Positions 1 to 10,930 of a DNA stretch of 64,000 nucleotides are shown here, piece after piece (the first letter of the stretch is position 1; each line of letters starts with the position of its first letter). This DNA comes from Aricia agestis (taxonomy: Eukaryota; Arthropoda; Insecta; Lepidoptera; Lycaenidae): assembly GCF_905147365.1 (NCBI RefSeq), contig NC_056409.1, positions 2,237,001-2,301,000 of the forward strand. Direction: 5' to 3'. Below the pieces are notes generated by a model. It made no database searches. It had not been told where the DNA came from and saw only the letters and a list, made by a program, of their open reading frames with translations. The position numbers and the translations under genes were made by a program.

Positions 1-1654
1 GTGATTGGTGACACCCTGCCAACGAAGGCCCTACTGTGGCTTTTGGTTGTGTAGCCTACAGGACATCTGTACAAATACCCAACATAGGCCCAACATATAT
101 TTTGTTATAGTTTTCTAACAGTGATTGGTGACAACCAGTCAACGAAGGCCCTACTGTGGCTTTCTGTTGTGTAGCCTACAACACATATGTACAAATACCC
201 AACATAGGCCCAACATTGATTTTACGTTCTGCTGCCAACAGTGAAATTCAACAATCTGCCAACGAAGGCCCTTTAAGTGTTTTTGGTTGTGTAGCCTACA
301 ACACATATGTACAAATACCCAACATAGGCCCAACATATATTTTGTTTTATTTTCCCAACTGTGATTGGTGATAACCTGCCAACGAAGGCCCTACTGTGGC
401 TTTTGGTTGTCTAGCCTACAGGACATCTGTACAAATACCCAACGTAGGCCCAACATATATTTTGTTATAGTTTTCCAACAGTGATTGGTGACAACCGGCC
501 AACGAAGGCCCTACAGTGGCTTTTGGTTGTGTAGTCTACAGAACATCTATACAAGTACTCAACATAGGCCCAACATTGATTTTACGTTCTGCTGCCAACA
601 GTGAAATTCAACAATCTGCCAACGAAGGCCCTTTAAGTGTTTTTGGTTGTGTAGCCTACAATACATATGTACAAATACCCAACATAGGCCCAACATATAT
701 TTTGTATTATTTTCCCAACAGTGATTGGTGATAACCTGCCAACGAAGGCCCTACACTGGCTTTTGGTTGTGTAGTCTACAGAACATCTATACAAGTACTC
801 AACATAGGCCCAACATTGATTTTACGTTCTGCTGCCAACAGTGAAATTCAACAATCTGCCAACGAAGGCCCTTTAAGTGTTTTTGGTTGTGTAGACTACA
901 ATACATATGTACAAATACCCAACATAGGCCCAACATATATTTTGTATTATTTTCCCAACAGTGATTGGTGATAACCTGCCAACGAAGGCCCTACTGTGGC
1001 TTTTGGTTGTGTAGCCTACAGGACATCTGTACAAATACCCAACGTAGGCCCAACATATATTTTGTTATAGTTTTCCAACAGTGATTGGTGACAACCGGCC
1101 AACGAAGGCCCTACTGTGGCTTTCTGTTGTGTAGCCTACAACACATATGTACAAATACTCAACATAGGCCCAACATTGATTTTACGTTCTGCTGCCAACA
1201 GTGAAATTCAACAATCTGCCAACGAAGGCCCTTTAAGTGTTTTTGGTTGTGTAGCCTACAACACATATGTACAAATACCCAACATAGGCCCAACATATAT
1301 TTTGTTTTATTTTCCCAACTGTGATTGGTGATAACCTGCCAACGAAGGCCCTACTGTGGCTTTTGGTTGTCTAGCCTACAGGACATCTGTACAAATACCC
1401 AACGTAGGCCCAACATATATTTTGTTATAGTTTTCCAACAGTGATTGGTGACAACCGGCCAACGAAGGCCCTACTGTGGCTTTCTGTTGTGTAGCCTACA
1501 ACACATATGTACAAATACCCAACATAGGCCCAACATTGATTTTACGTTCTGCTGCCAACAGTGAAATTCAACAATCTGCCAACGAAGGCCCTTTAAGTGT
1601 TTTTGGTTGTGTAGCCTACAACACATATGTACAAATACCCAACATAGGCCCAAC
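1..1654. repeat. 120-bp satellite array with 360-bp higher-order repeat
   Basis: Thirteen complete and one truncated monomer lie exactly every 120 bases with no indels. Three monomer types recur in the order A-B-C: A starts at 1, 361, 961 and 1321; B at 121, 481, 721, 1081 and 1441; C at 241, 601, 841, 1201 and 1561. One A is missing between 601 and 721, so the order there is C-B-C. A and B open with GTGATTGGTGA and C with GTGAAATTCAA. All carry CAACGAAGGCCCT and TAGGCCCAAC. The array runs off the left edge of the window and stops abruptly at about 1654. Short open frames on both strands here arise from the repeat and are not genes. Confidence 0.95.
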
Positions 1655-2164
1655 GAGATCGCATAATCTGTGGAAGCCACGCCCCCCAGTATCGCGTGGA
1701 TTTCAAGAATCTCTGATAAAAAATCATGATTAATAAAAAAAAATTTCTTACACAAGTTGTTATATTAAGTTTTTAATAACATCTATTTAAGATTGTAATA
1801 AGTGAACAACTATTATTGGCCCTACTTCCTACTGTTAAGTATAGCTTATAATTGCCTAAAATGTATTATAGCTTACAAAATAATATTAGCTATACCTACA
1901 AGTGTCATTAGTGATATAAGAATGATGGCTGTTGTTGTTCCTAATAAAAATAAATAAATAAATTCTGCGATTCGGCCGCTTACACCATCAATATTATCAC
2001 GGAATCGTGATTATATTGATGGTGTAATTCATGCCATTAGGGTTATGAAAGAATCTCCGTGAATAATTTTAGTCCCATTATAAAAAAAACAAAATGTCAA
2101 AATCAACATGTGCGGTTATATGGCACAAGCACATCTTTTCACTATGGAAGAGCGCTGTGAGCTG
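1655..2164. other. AT-rich spacer after the satellite, no gene seen
   Basis: Low-complexity A/T sequence with scattered stops in all frames. The only structure is the hairpin at 1980-2027. Confidence 0.6.
1980..2027. repeat. short-loop hairpin, 22-bp arms
   Basis: Arms 1980-2001 and 2006-2027 are complementary with one mismatch around the loop GAAT. It begins TTACACCATCAAT and ends ATTGATGGTGTAA. No terminator or gene is next to it. Confidence 0.85.
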
Positions 2165-2834
2165 TCTGATGGCGGCTCTCGACATATGCCGGCTCTTGAT
2201 ATAGGCGAACGCGTTGGCCAACGCGTCTGCAGACGCGTTGGCCCAATGTGTAGAACGGGCGTTCGCGCGTTGGCCGTAGGTATTTAGACGTTGGCCGACG
2301 CATCTGCGAGCTTGCCGCGCGGGTCGGAAATGTCGGCAAAAGATCAAAGGACATTTGTCGCAAGCTTCGCGCTCCATCCACACATAGGCCGCGCGATCAG
2401 TTTGCCCGGAGTTATAATTATGATAATTATTATAATATGTAATAATTTTTGTATGTAATAATTTAATAAATAATAAGTAGGTAATAAAATAATTACTTAT
2501 ATTATTTTAATATTATAAAATATTATGTAAAAGTGAGTTTATTTCTTTGTTTGTTACGTTTTCTCGCCTTTTATTTATTTATTTCCAGAATACTCTTTAA
2601 AAACTTTTTCTTGTCCACATTTACAAAGTAATTATAAGCTGTGAATAAATAAACAGCTGCAGCTGTTAGCGACTAAACATCCATTTTGAATCCGTCCGCA
2701 CATTGGCGCGATCCAAAGCATACTGAACGACCTTCCTATGTGTGGATTATTGGCCAACGCGTCTGCAGACGCGTTGGCCCAATGTGTAGAACGGGCGTTC
2801 GCGCGTTGGCCAACGGTCGAGAGCCGCCGTTAGC
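2165..2834. repeat. foldback with duplicated GGCCAACGCG palindromes
   Basis: The left part (about 2167-2390) and right part (about 2700-2830) are inverted relative to each other: GCGGCTCTCGAC at the left pairs with GTCGAGAGCCGC at the right, and CCATCCACACATAGG with CCTATGTGTGGA. Each half contains the same perfect 28-bp palindrome (2216-2243 and 2752-2779) followed by the same stretch of about 30 bases ending CGCGCGTTGGCC. The middle is AT-rich. The TTGGCC words resemble those of the array at 9.5-9.85 kb, which suggests that both belong to one element. Confidence 0.75.
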
Positions 2835-3024
2835 TAGGGATGGGCAAATGGAAAAAATATATCGATATATATCGTATCGATACTTTTCAAATGTATCGAT
2901 ATATATTTTTTAAAAATATCGATATTCCGATATATCGATATTTTTTGCTTAAGCCTCGAGCCTCGAGAAGGTTATCTATATAGTACGGAAGCACAGACTA
3001 ATTAGAAATACTCGTATTACGGAA

Positions 3025-3440
3025 GCCTTAGAACAAATTTTTTTGTGATTACTAACAAGCAAATTTTTTGTGAGTAGCTACATTTTGATAAGACGAACAA
3101 CATTTTTATTTTCGAAAAATCTCGAAAGTGGTAGCTAACAGAGATAGAAAGTATTTCATACTTTGACTTGATGGTCCTAAAATATGGATTGTTTTATTTG
3201 TAAGACAAGGTTTTAGGGTTCTGTAATCAACAAAACTTGGTTGACTACTGTACCCTAAAACGGAACCCTGACCAGCAGATTTTTTGTATAATATTTGTAG
3301 GTTAATAGTTATATAAATTAAAAGTAACCTTGTCCTTGTCCTTGACCTAAAATAAAAATGTTGTTCATCTTAAATATCAAAATGTAGCTATTCACAAAAA
3401 ATTAGCTTGTTAGTAATCACAAAAAAAATTGTTCTAGGGC
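3025..3440. mobile_element. MITE family 1 (CCTTAGAACAA ends), copy inside the hAT element
   Basis: The outer roughly 90 bases of each side are inverted repeats: CCTTAGAACAAATTTTT at the left, AAAATTGTTCTAGGG at the right, and both contain the block around TAGCTACATTTTGATA. Related copies lie at 14092-14370 and 45262-45660. It has no coding capacity. Confidence 0.75.
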
Positions 3441-3458
3441 TCCCTCACTAATACAAGC

Positions 3459-3986
3459 TGCAATTAAACCTTCCTGCCAAATTTTGATATATTTATTGAT
3501 CCTTGTCAAAAATAAAAATACACGTATTTTTTCTTTTATAATCACTCAGTACTAAAATGTTGAGAAATGGCTTCCGAAAGTTATCCTAAAAAACACTACA
3601 ACGGACACTACGGCCGGTATAAATAGTCAGTACTCAAGATGCATCTCGGTCTCAAGACACGGTTCAGGCTCTGTGATTGGTTGGCTGTCAAAATTTGGGC
3701 TGTCAAAATCACAGAGCCGAACCGCGTCTTGAGACCGGGTCGCATCTTAAGTACTGACTATTTATACCGGCCTACGAGTCGCCCGCGCGTGACGTGCCCC
3801 CGCGCGCGCGCCTCGCCCCGCGTCACCCCCGATCACACCCACCGCCGCGAGTGAGCATTCTGCAACGATTTTAAATGGGATAAAATATGTCATTAACAAA
3901 AAAATAACACCCAATTTTTTTTGGTTAATGGATTCTCCTTATGATACCTAAGCCCTGGAAAAAATTTGGCAGGAAGGTTTAATTGC
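3459..3986. mobile_element. MITE with TGCAATTAAACC ends
   Basis: TGCAATTAAACCTTCCTGCC at the left is matched by its reverse complement at 3967-3986. It contains the snapback at 3612-3772. The order suggests successive insertions into the surrounding hAT element. Confidence 0.65.
3612..3772. repeat. snapback (long hairpin) MITE
   Basis: GGCCGGTATAAATAGTC at the left end is mirrored by GACTATTTATACCGGCC at the right end. The arms continue inward for about 70 bases to a central TGTCAAAATT region, with a few mismatches near the middle. Confidence 0.85.
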
Positions 3987-4192
3987 ACCCTGTATAGTTG
4001 GCAATCTCAAAAATTATATAATAAAAAATGAAAATTCGAAGCGAAATAATATCGTTTTTGATATCCGAAAATAAATATCGAAAATCGATATATAAAAGAA
4101 TAAAAAATCGCCGATATAATATATCGATTATTTTCTGAAAAAATATCGATATTTTGATATATATATTTTTTTTACCCAAGCCTAGCGTTAGC

Positions 4193-4638
4193 ATTCTATT
4201 ACTATTTTGTGCTCGTAGTGTTTGGATGCAGAAAAGAAAATACCTGTAATTTCATGGTTTCAAGAGGATAAAAAACGGAATATCTATTCCTAAAGTAAGT
4301 AGAAAGTAATATTTTTAAGATTAGCTACGTTTACAGTGTGTATCAAACAAAGAGAGATTATTGTACTAGGAAAGAAAGTAGGTAGGTAGTGAAAGAGAGA
4401 CGCTAAGGCGGGGGACGCCGAACCGCCATGTTCTTTAAAATTTTCTAACAAAATCATGACAAAACCTCAAAAACTTATGTAAGGACCTAACTGAAATAAG
4501 TATTATACTTACGGGGTAGTCAATACAATAATATTATATAATATATCATATTAATCATTGTAATAGCCCGATTTACGTTCATTTCCCAAGATAGATAGGT
4601 ACCTACTAGGTTAGGTAATTGGTTTACTCATTTCAGAA
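4193..4638. other. spacer upstream of the DUF4806-type gene
   Basis: Unique AT-rich sequence with no clear promoter element. The segment after 4560 leads into an ATG at 4639 preceded by an acceptor-like TTTCAG, so a non-coding upstream exon is possible. Confidence 0.5.
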
Positions 4639-7317
4639 ATGTATAGCGTCGTTGAATTTAGTGAGGATGACAGCGTCGCTATTGTGCGCTCGTCTTGGAT
4701 TTCACCCACTAAGAAACATAGTGCTTGGCCTCCATTTAAAAATTCCGAAAAGATCAAGAAATGTCTTACGGGCACAATATTAGATGATGACACGTGGAAT
4801 GTTTTTGGAATTCGACGCATTTTTTATGTAACTGGTAAGTCAGTAATGTAATGATACTAGGTATGTAAGGGAGTTTTCTAAAGTCCCAAATACCTACCTT
4901 TGGATAAGTAAGCAGGCAAACAGACACAGTAGGTACCTAGCTCTGCTTCCATTTCTATTATAGATTTTCCATGAAATAAAATATGTTTTATTCGTATGAT
5001 TTTAGATGACTTTCTCAGTGTTAGAAAGAAATGTAAAGAAGCCGAACTTAATTCCGAAGTAGAACTAGACATTAAGCTAAAAAGAAAACACAAAAAAACT
5101 ACAAGATATCTGTCAGTATCCAGTGAAGAAGAAGATGATGGCCATTGAATGAATTTTCCAAAACCACCAAAAGGCAAGTATTTTTGTTGATATCTAGTAT
5201 ATCAGTGTTCAATAGAGGGAACATTAATTTCCCCTATTGTGCCCCATCTACATAATGAAGCACTGATTGGGAAAACTAGTTAAGTACATGTTTATTTGTT
5301 ACAGAGCCCGGCAGAAAACAAATAGCGGAGGAGACTGAGGCAGAGATGGATAACACTTAACAACACCACATCAATTTCCAGGTGTACTTGTACGACAAAC
5401 TTCAGATATTTCGACATCTTCTGTGGTTGCATCAAATGGTGAGCATTAATTTAATAAGACATTACATGAGGTCTCTCTTGTTGCTCGTGACTTCGGCCGC
5501 ATAGAAACCCTTTTACATTAACACCATGGACACCAGTAAAAATAGCCTCTTTTTATCCCTGAGTGCCAAACTATCTCGATACCAAATTTCATCAAAATTG
5601 GTTCAGCTGTTCGCTTTCCCTACTTTATTTATTTATATATAATAATTTTATTTATAATATTAGTAGGGAAAGCACCTTATTTTAGAGAGACCAGGAGCTC
5701 TAAAATATGGTATTAATAATTTTATAAAACATCTAACCCTACCTTAATCCCTAACCGCCATTAACTCGTTGGCATATTGTGTAGTTACAAATAGTCACAT
5801 AGATAGATAGATATAAGCTTTATCAGTAGGTAATGTTAATCGATATTTTTCACAATTTTAGCTGTGATTGCTCGACACCTTGCCAAACTCGAGGAAGGCA
5901 TCAAGGAACTGCAATTAAACCAAAAAGAAATATTGGAAAGACTACGCTCTGGAGCAACTGCGACGGCTGTAGCTGTTGGTTATCAAGCCCTGTCCCTGCC
6001 AGAAGGAGTCAATTTACCATGCACCCAGATCGAAGAGATTAAAAAGATTGATGTCTGGCTAACAGTGGACGAAAATTACATGCTACTTGTAAGCTTTTTA
6101 ATTATTTTTATAATGACTGACTACACTAGGCAGTACCTATTACGCTATTTATCTTTTGGCTGTCTGGAATGTATGTATGTGCAAAATATTTTGTTGTAGG
6201 TTAACCACTTGAGCTATGTAGGCGGTAACAAAACATCAGCAATATTAAGGAGGATTCTTGAAAAACTGTTTTCAAACAAACTTGCGGAAATCTGTAATTG
6301 GTCAGGCAAAAATGGAAAACATAAGCTACAAGATCACCTTTTAATTAAAGTTGTTACTGGTAAGTAAGCCTCTTCTAAAAACGTAAGTAATATAACTACC
6401 TATATAAAGTTTAAATAACAGGTTACCTTTCTAACTCTGCTAACATATATGTATTAATTTTTTGGTTAAATATTGTATGTATAATTTTTTTATTTGAAGG
6501 ACATTTGGTTTTGGTTGATTTGTAATGACTCATGACAATCTGTGAAAGAGTAACAGCTAAAAATAAGTATATTTTTTAGTTATTCTATTTATATGTATAA
6601 CTACAAAAATATTTTAATTCTAACTATGATTATGATAATCACAAATAAAAATATTTGTTTTAATGAAAATTCTCCTGTGACTTATCTGGTTGCGGTTGGT
6701 CTGTTGTGTATGTAACCGTGTAATTTCTCTAATATAAATTTCTTGTATTTGCACCTGTGAGTCCACATCTGTACAACCCGCAATACCGTTTGTCTTTAAT
6801 TTCAATTTCTTTTCTTTGCATCCTTGAATGCCATGACAGGTCTTATAAAAAATATTAAACAAAAGTTAACCAAATGAGAAGTGGACCAAATTTTTTTTGT
6901 AGTGGACCAAATGCGACTAAAGTCACATTTTGTAATGTTATCTAAACTTCGTTTTTTTTTAACATTAGAAAAGTTATACAAACTTTATTTGCTTTCCTTA
7001 AAAGAGGTATTCAATCGCGGTGACGTCGACAGTATTTGCAAAAAGCAAGGTTGTAGAGCTAACTTGTTTTTACAGTTAATTATTTAAGTTTATAACTCTC
7101 TAATGTTAAATAAAATAGGGTATAGTAGGATAAAAGCGCGTCTAAAATCGATAAATTTGTTATTTTAGAAGCTCTCCGTCGGCACAAAGTCGCCGAAACG
7201 GCTACAGAAAACGAGATAAAGACCGTGGTTAGCAACTGGTTCCGCTTCTCCAAAGATAGAGATGGAGGTCGAGAAAGCAGACGCAGGACAATTGAGCCAA
7301 CTTCTATCCAGCAATAA
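4639..7317 (+). CDS. DUF4806-domain protein, multi-exon, probably transposon-associated and partly degraded
   Basis: Supported exons are 4639-4834, 5006 to about 5150, 5382-5438, 5862-6088, 6200-6359 and 7169-7317 (stop TAA 7315-7317), all with GT-AG borders; phases agree across the last four. A small exon near 5305 is possible. The first exon has the N-terminal signature seen in DUF4806 proteins (VVEFSEDD, then SSWI and WPPFKNSEKI). The last three supply the DUF4806 core: LPCTQIEEIKK, VGGNKTSAILRRILEKLFS, NWSGKNGKHK and ending VSNWFRFSKDR. Exon 2 is Lys/Glu-rich and reaches TGA at about 5148, while another frame stays open beyond it, so there is either an unrecognised splice or a frameshift. 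The function of DUF4806 is unknown. The gene abuts an EnSpm-type transposase fragment and sits between GGCCCAAC arrays, so I infer an accessory gene of that element rather than a host gene. Confidence 0.65.
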
Positions 7318-7321
7318 TCAA

Positions 7322-8269
7322 CGTTACACAGGGCTGTCAACTAGAAATAAGAAAAGACATTTAGCCTTAAAGATACAAGAAATATCTGTAGAGTTAAACG
7401 GGCTCAGTGGGGAAACTAGTCCACCTAATCAACCATATACTGTAGATGTCGGTAACAGTAATTTTACGGAGTTCAGAGCTTTCATTTTGTATTTAGGCCC
7501 TGTTGTTTTACGTGGTGTGTTAAGCAAAACACTGTACGCGCATTTTCTTTTATTGCACTGTGCAATTTACATATTATGCACTGCAAATATTTGTAAACAT
7601 GATGAATGGCGACAGTACGCCGGCGACTTGCTACATTGTTTTGTTCTATACATGTCAGATTTGTACAGCAACGAATTTCTTGTATATAACGTCCACAATC
7701 TGCTCCATTTGGCAGATGACGCATATAACTTTGGCCATCTTGATAACTTTTCGGCATTTCCCTTTGAGAATTTTATGTCTAAAATAAAGAACATGGTTCG
7801 TGGTCATAACATGCCATTAGAGCAGGTTGCTAAAAGAATGGGTGAGAATTGTAACTCTGAAAAAAAGAATATTACTAAAAGAAAACCTATTAAAGAACAA
7901 AATGGCCAGATAAGAAAAATACATTACAATGATTACGTTATTGGTACCTCACAAAGAGAGAAAAATTCCTGTTTTGTTACTTCAAATGGTGATATTGTTA
8001 TTGTTAAATCTATTGTGGAAACTGATGTAAGTTCCTATACTTTGAGGTGCAACTGCTTTGTAAACAAAACTGACTTTTACAATTACAATTACAATTACAA
8101 AGAACCCATTCATAGCAGCAAGTTGGGTATATATATGGTCAGTAATTGCGTACAAAGCGTGAATCTTAGTCCTTCTGATATAAGTAGAAAATGTTTACTA
8201 CTGCCCAGTTTCAATAATGACGAACAATTCATCTGTTTCCCTTTCGTTAGCATGGTGTTGCACCACTAA
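7322..8269 (+). pseudogene. C-terminal fragment of an EnSpm/CACTA-type transposase
   Basis: An open frame runs from 7262 to TAA at 8267-8269, but its first 18 or so codons overlap the last DUF4806 exon in another frame. Recognisable similarity starts near FTEFRAFILYLGPVVL (about 7466) and continues through YNVHNLLHLADD (about 7685) and FSAFPFENFMSKIKNMVR (about 7749). This order is typical of the region downstream of the catalytic domain in animal EnSpm/CACTA transposases. A Lys-rich stretch and a low-conservation tail follow. The catalytic DDE part is absent upstream, where the DUF4806 gene lies instead, so the transposase is severely 5'-deleted and cannot act alone. Confidence 0.75.
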
Positions 8270-8336
8270 CAATACGGTTAGTGGTGCAACACCATGCAGC
8301 AAGAGATTGTAATGCATCAACATTACAATCTCTTGC
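8250..8336. repeat. two perfect hairpins back to back
   Basis: Hairpin 1 has arms 8250-8270 and 8277-8297 (21 of 21 paired) and loop AATACG; it overlaps the transposase stop codon. Hairpin 2 has arms 8299-8314 and 8321-8336 (16 of 16) and loop CATCAA. One base separates them. Confidence 0.95.
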
Positions 8337-8339
8337 TTA

Positions 8340-8725
8340 CTTTCTGCTGTATCAGTTTGTTCATTTGTCTCCTGTCTGGCTAAAAAGGTATTATGCTAGG
8401 GTCACTTTCATTGACCAGTTGCAAATAAGAGATAATATTTTGTTTATGCCTGTCCTATCTTCAGTGCGTTTATATCTCTAGGCGTCAGAGGAAATTATTC
8501 CTTTGGCCACTATTTGTTTAGTATGTCTACTTGGTTTAATTGTAGTTTATGACTTCGAAGTTTTTATACTTAGGCATAATAATTCAAATAAATTACTGTA
8601 ACCATTATATTTTTTGTTTTTTTTTTTTAAATACATTTGTTTATGTGTGAGGCCAAGTTGTATTGTCAATCGACTATTAATTTAATTCGTAATGAAGCAT
8701 TTTGTCAATTTATTTACTTTCTCTT
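8340..8725. other. AT-rich 3' flank of the transposase fragment
   Basis: No coding signal. It contains AATAAA at about 8586, which could be a polyadenylation signal for the upstream frame. Confidence 0.4.
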
Positions 8726-8970
8726 TAATTGTATGTAGGACTAACGTAATGCTTATAATGTGGGGCCAACTTTATTTTCAGAACCATAGCCTCACTGCAG
8801 GTTAAAGGTTGGGTTACAATACAGAGCACAATACCGGACCACAGCATTTTGTATGGGATGACAGCAATGTCCGGTATTATGATCCAACCCTTAACCTGCA
8901 GTGGGAATATGGTTCTGAACATAAAGTTGGCCCCACATTATGAGCATTACGTTAGCCCTACATACAATTT
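8726..8970. repeat. inverted repeat of about 245 bp with GTAGG/CCTAC ends
   Basis: AATTGTATGTAGG at the left is mirrored by CCTACATACAATT at the right. The arms (about 110 bases each) share GCATTACGTTAG, GTTGGCCCCACATTAT, CCTGCAGTG and CCGGTATT blocks. It directly precedes the tandem array and shares its GTAGGNC and TTGGCC words. Confidence 0.85.
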
Positions 8971-9560
8971 CTTCGATAGGCCCTACGTCAATGAACAATG
9001 TTGGCCTTACACATATTAATTTTCAGTTGGCCCTTCGTTAAACCATATCTAGTAGGCCCTACGTGGGACTATGCAGAGTAAGCCCAACGTGGAACCATAT
9101 CTAGTAGGCCCTACGTGGGACTATCCAGTAGGCCCAACGTGGAACCATATCTAGTAGGCCCTATGTGGGACTACCCAGTAGGCCCAACGTAGAACCATAT
9201 CTAGTAGGCCCTACGTGGGACTATCCAGTAGGCCCAACGTAGAACCATATCTAGTAGGCCCAACATAGAACCATATCTAGTAGGCCCAACGTAGAACCAT
9301 ATCTAGTAGGCCCAACGTAGAACCATATCTAGTAGGCCAAACGTAGAACCATATCTAGTAGGCCCAACGTAGAACCATATCTAGTAGGCCCTACGTGGGA
9401 CTATCCAGTAGGCCCAACGTAGAACCATATATAGTAGGCCCTACGTGGGACTGTCCAGTAGGCCCAACGTAGAACCATATCTAGTTGGCCCAACGAACCA
9501 TATTATCTAGTAGGCCCTACGTGGGACTATCCAGTAGGCCCTACGTTAACCTAACAATGT
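8971..9560. repeat. tandem array of 24/26-bp units (TAGGCCCAACGTAG / TAGGCCCTACGTGG)
   Basis: Two unit types alternate or run in blocks: TAGGCCCAACGTAGAACC plus ATATCTAG (26 bp), and TAGGCCCTACGTGGGACTA plus TCCAG (24 bp). A run of the 26-bp type occupies about 9230-9380. The units share GGCCCAAC and GGCCCTAC with the satellite at 1-1654. Confidence 0.9.
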
Positions 9561-9860
9561 TGGTCCTACACAAGTAAGCATGAAATATACCAACCGTAGG
9601 CCTTTTGACGGCCTTTATGTTGGCCCATTGTTGGCCAGCATCGTTGGCTGCTTTGCAATCAGGTGTGCCAAATCTAACTGTTGGCCAACCATGCGGCAGG
9701 CCCAACAAACTACCTTCATAAAATGCTACGTAGGCCCAACAAAAGAAAACAATGATGGGCCAACCATTAGGCCATCGTTGGCCGCCATCGTTGGCTGCTT
9801 TGCAATCAGGTGTGCCAAATCTAACTGTTGGCCAACCGAGCCAATAACCGAGGCCCAACC
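9561..9860. repeat. GTTGGCC-rich segment with an internal direct duplication
   Basis: A block of about 50 bp reading CGTTGGCTGCTTTGCAATC and onward to CTGTTGGCCAACC occurs at about 9641-9690 and again at about 9788-9837, with TTGGCC/GGCCAA words between. It looks like a transposon subterminal region. The open frames on both strands here come from the repeat. Confidence 0.75.
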
Positions 9861-9885
9861 ATGGACCAATGTAAATGTGCTATTA

Positions 9886-9920
9886 GGGTTATCACTTATT
9901 TTTGTTACACCCTGTATAAT
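9886..9920. mobile_element. solo terminus of the TACAGGGTGTAAC MITE family
   Basis: TTATCACTTATTTTTGTTAC then ACCCTGTA matches the right end of the complete copy at 41798-42050. No left partner is visible. Confidence 0.6.
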
Positions 9921-10930
9921 ATTATATATACAAGAATTTCTCGCTTGAAGATATAAGATATTGTACTCCAATAATAATTTAACACGAAGTTTCTAAACTC
10001 TTTTTTTTCTGGGATTATAGTTACAAAAATAAAATCAAAAATTATAGTTTAAACTAACCTGAGTTTAAACTATAATTTTTGATTTTTTAATTCTAATCAA
10101 TTAAAATCTATGTCAAAATCTACTTTTGATATTACTTCGTCTTACAAGTAAAATAAAAAAATAATTTACTTACTACGAAAATTTCGATTTATATCACATA
10201 ATATTCCAATTGAACACAGTTTACGCATTGGGAATATCAGTTACTCCGGTAATATCAGTTATCCGGGTAATACGTGAACAGGTTAAATGAAAAAGCCGGG
10301 GAATCCCGCGCGCTGCGGTTTAGATTGATTCGTGAATGTGTGTATCACGCACCGCTGCGGCTACGCGGCACGGACTCCGCGATTTTTAATTGTTTGAACT
10401 TGGAAAATTGACATATTTTAAATTACATCTTTATTTTTTTTTATGTAGTGAAAAGGTTCAATTCTTTTATGACGTATAAAAAATGTTATTCCCGTGGCAC
10501 TGCGTTTATACTTATACCTACATGTTATTTGCTTTATGTTATAATATTTTATTACAAGTACAATAATTATATTATGTCTTATAAGTTATAACATACAAGT
10601 TACACGTTATCATAAAATTAAATTAAAAATGTTCTTCTTAAAATAGACACGTATTCGTATAATTTTAAATTTCATATTGGTATTTCAAAGTTCGTCCTGC
10701 GTCCTCACTGTTCGCGGTTTCACCCCAGTATTACGGCGATATTCAATGCTCTAACCGTTCGCCACATGAAAATTGCCCACATTTTCACTTTTCACAATTT
10801 TTTTAATAAAAAAAAAAACTTTTGTAGAAAAATTCGAGGCAAGAAACTAGATTCGCGACGAATTCGAGAACAACATCTTAGATAGATATCTAGATAGAGA
10901 TAAACTATAAAAGTAAGTTATTATCATACA
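9921..10930. other. unique AT-rich sequence, no gene recognised
   Basis: Apart from the hairpin at 10032-10085, nothing structured stands out. A GC-richer patch at 10260-10390 has no sustained open frame. Confidence 0.5.
10032..10085. repeat. perfect hairpin, 24-bp arms, 6-nt loop
   Basis: Arms 10032-10055 and 10062-10085 are exactly complementary around the loop AACCTG. The left arm starts AAATCAAAAATTATAG. Confidence 0.95.

Larger units (their letters stand above)
2835..4184. mobile_element. non-autonomous hAT-type element with nested insertions
   Basis: Ends TAGGGATGGGCAAA (left) and TTTACCCAAGCCTA (right) are imperfect inverted repeats. They are flanked by 8-bp target duplications, CCGTTAGC at 2827-2834 and GCGTTAGC at 4185-4192 (7 of 8 match). 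Both subterminal regions (2850-2945 and 4010-4170) are packed with ATCGATAT words in inverted arrangement. An 8-bp duplication with a TAGGGATGGGC-like end is the hAT signature. There is no transposase; the interior is filled by other elements. Confidence 0.8.

Noticed and set aside
151..1755. Open frames of 61-94 codons on both strands in the left array
   Set aside because: They repeat with the 120-bp satellite period and occur on both strands, so they are by-products of an indel-free repeat whose length is a multiple of three.
9541..9971. Frames of 81-122 codons on both strands around 9.5-9.97 kb
   Set aside because: They follow the duplicated TTGGCC-rich block, and the peptides mirror the repeat rather than any protein family.
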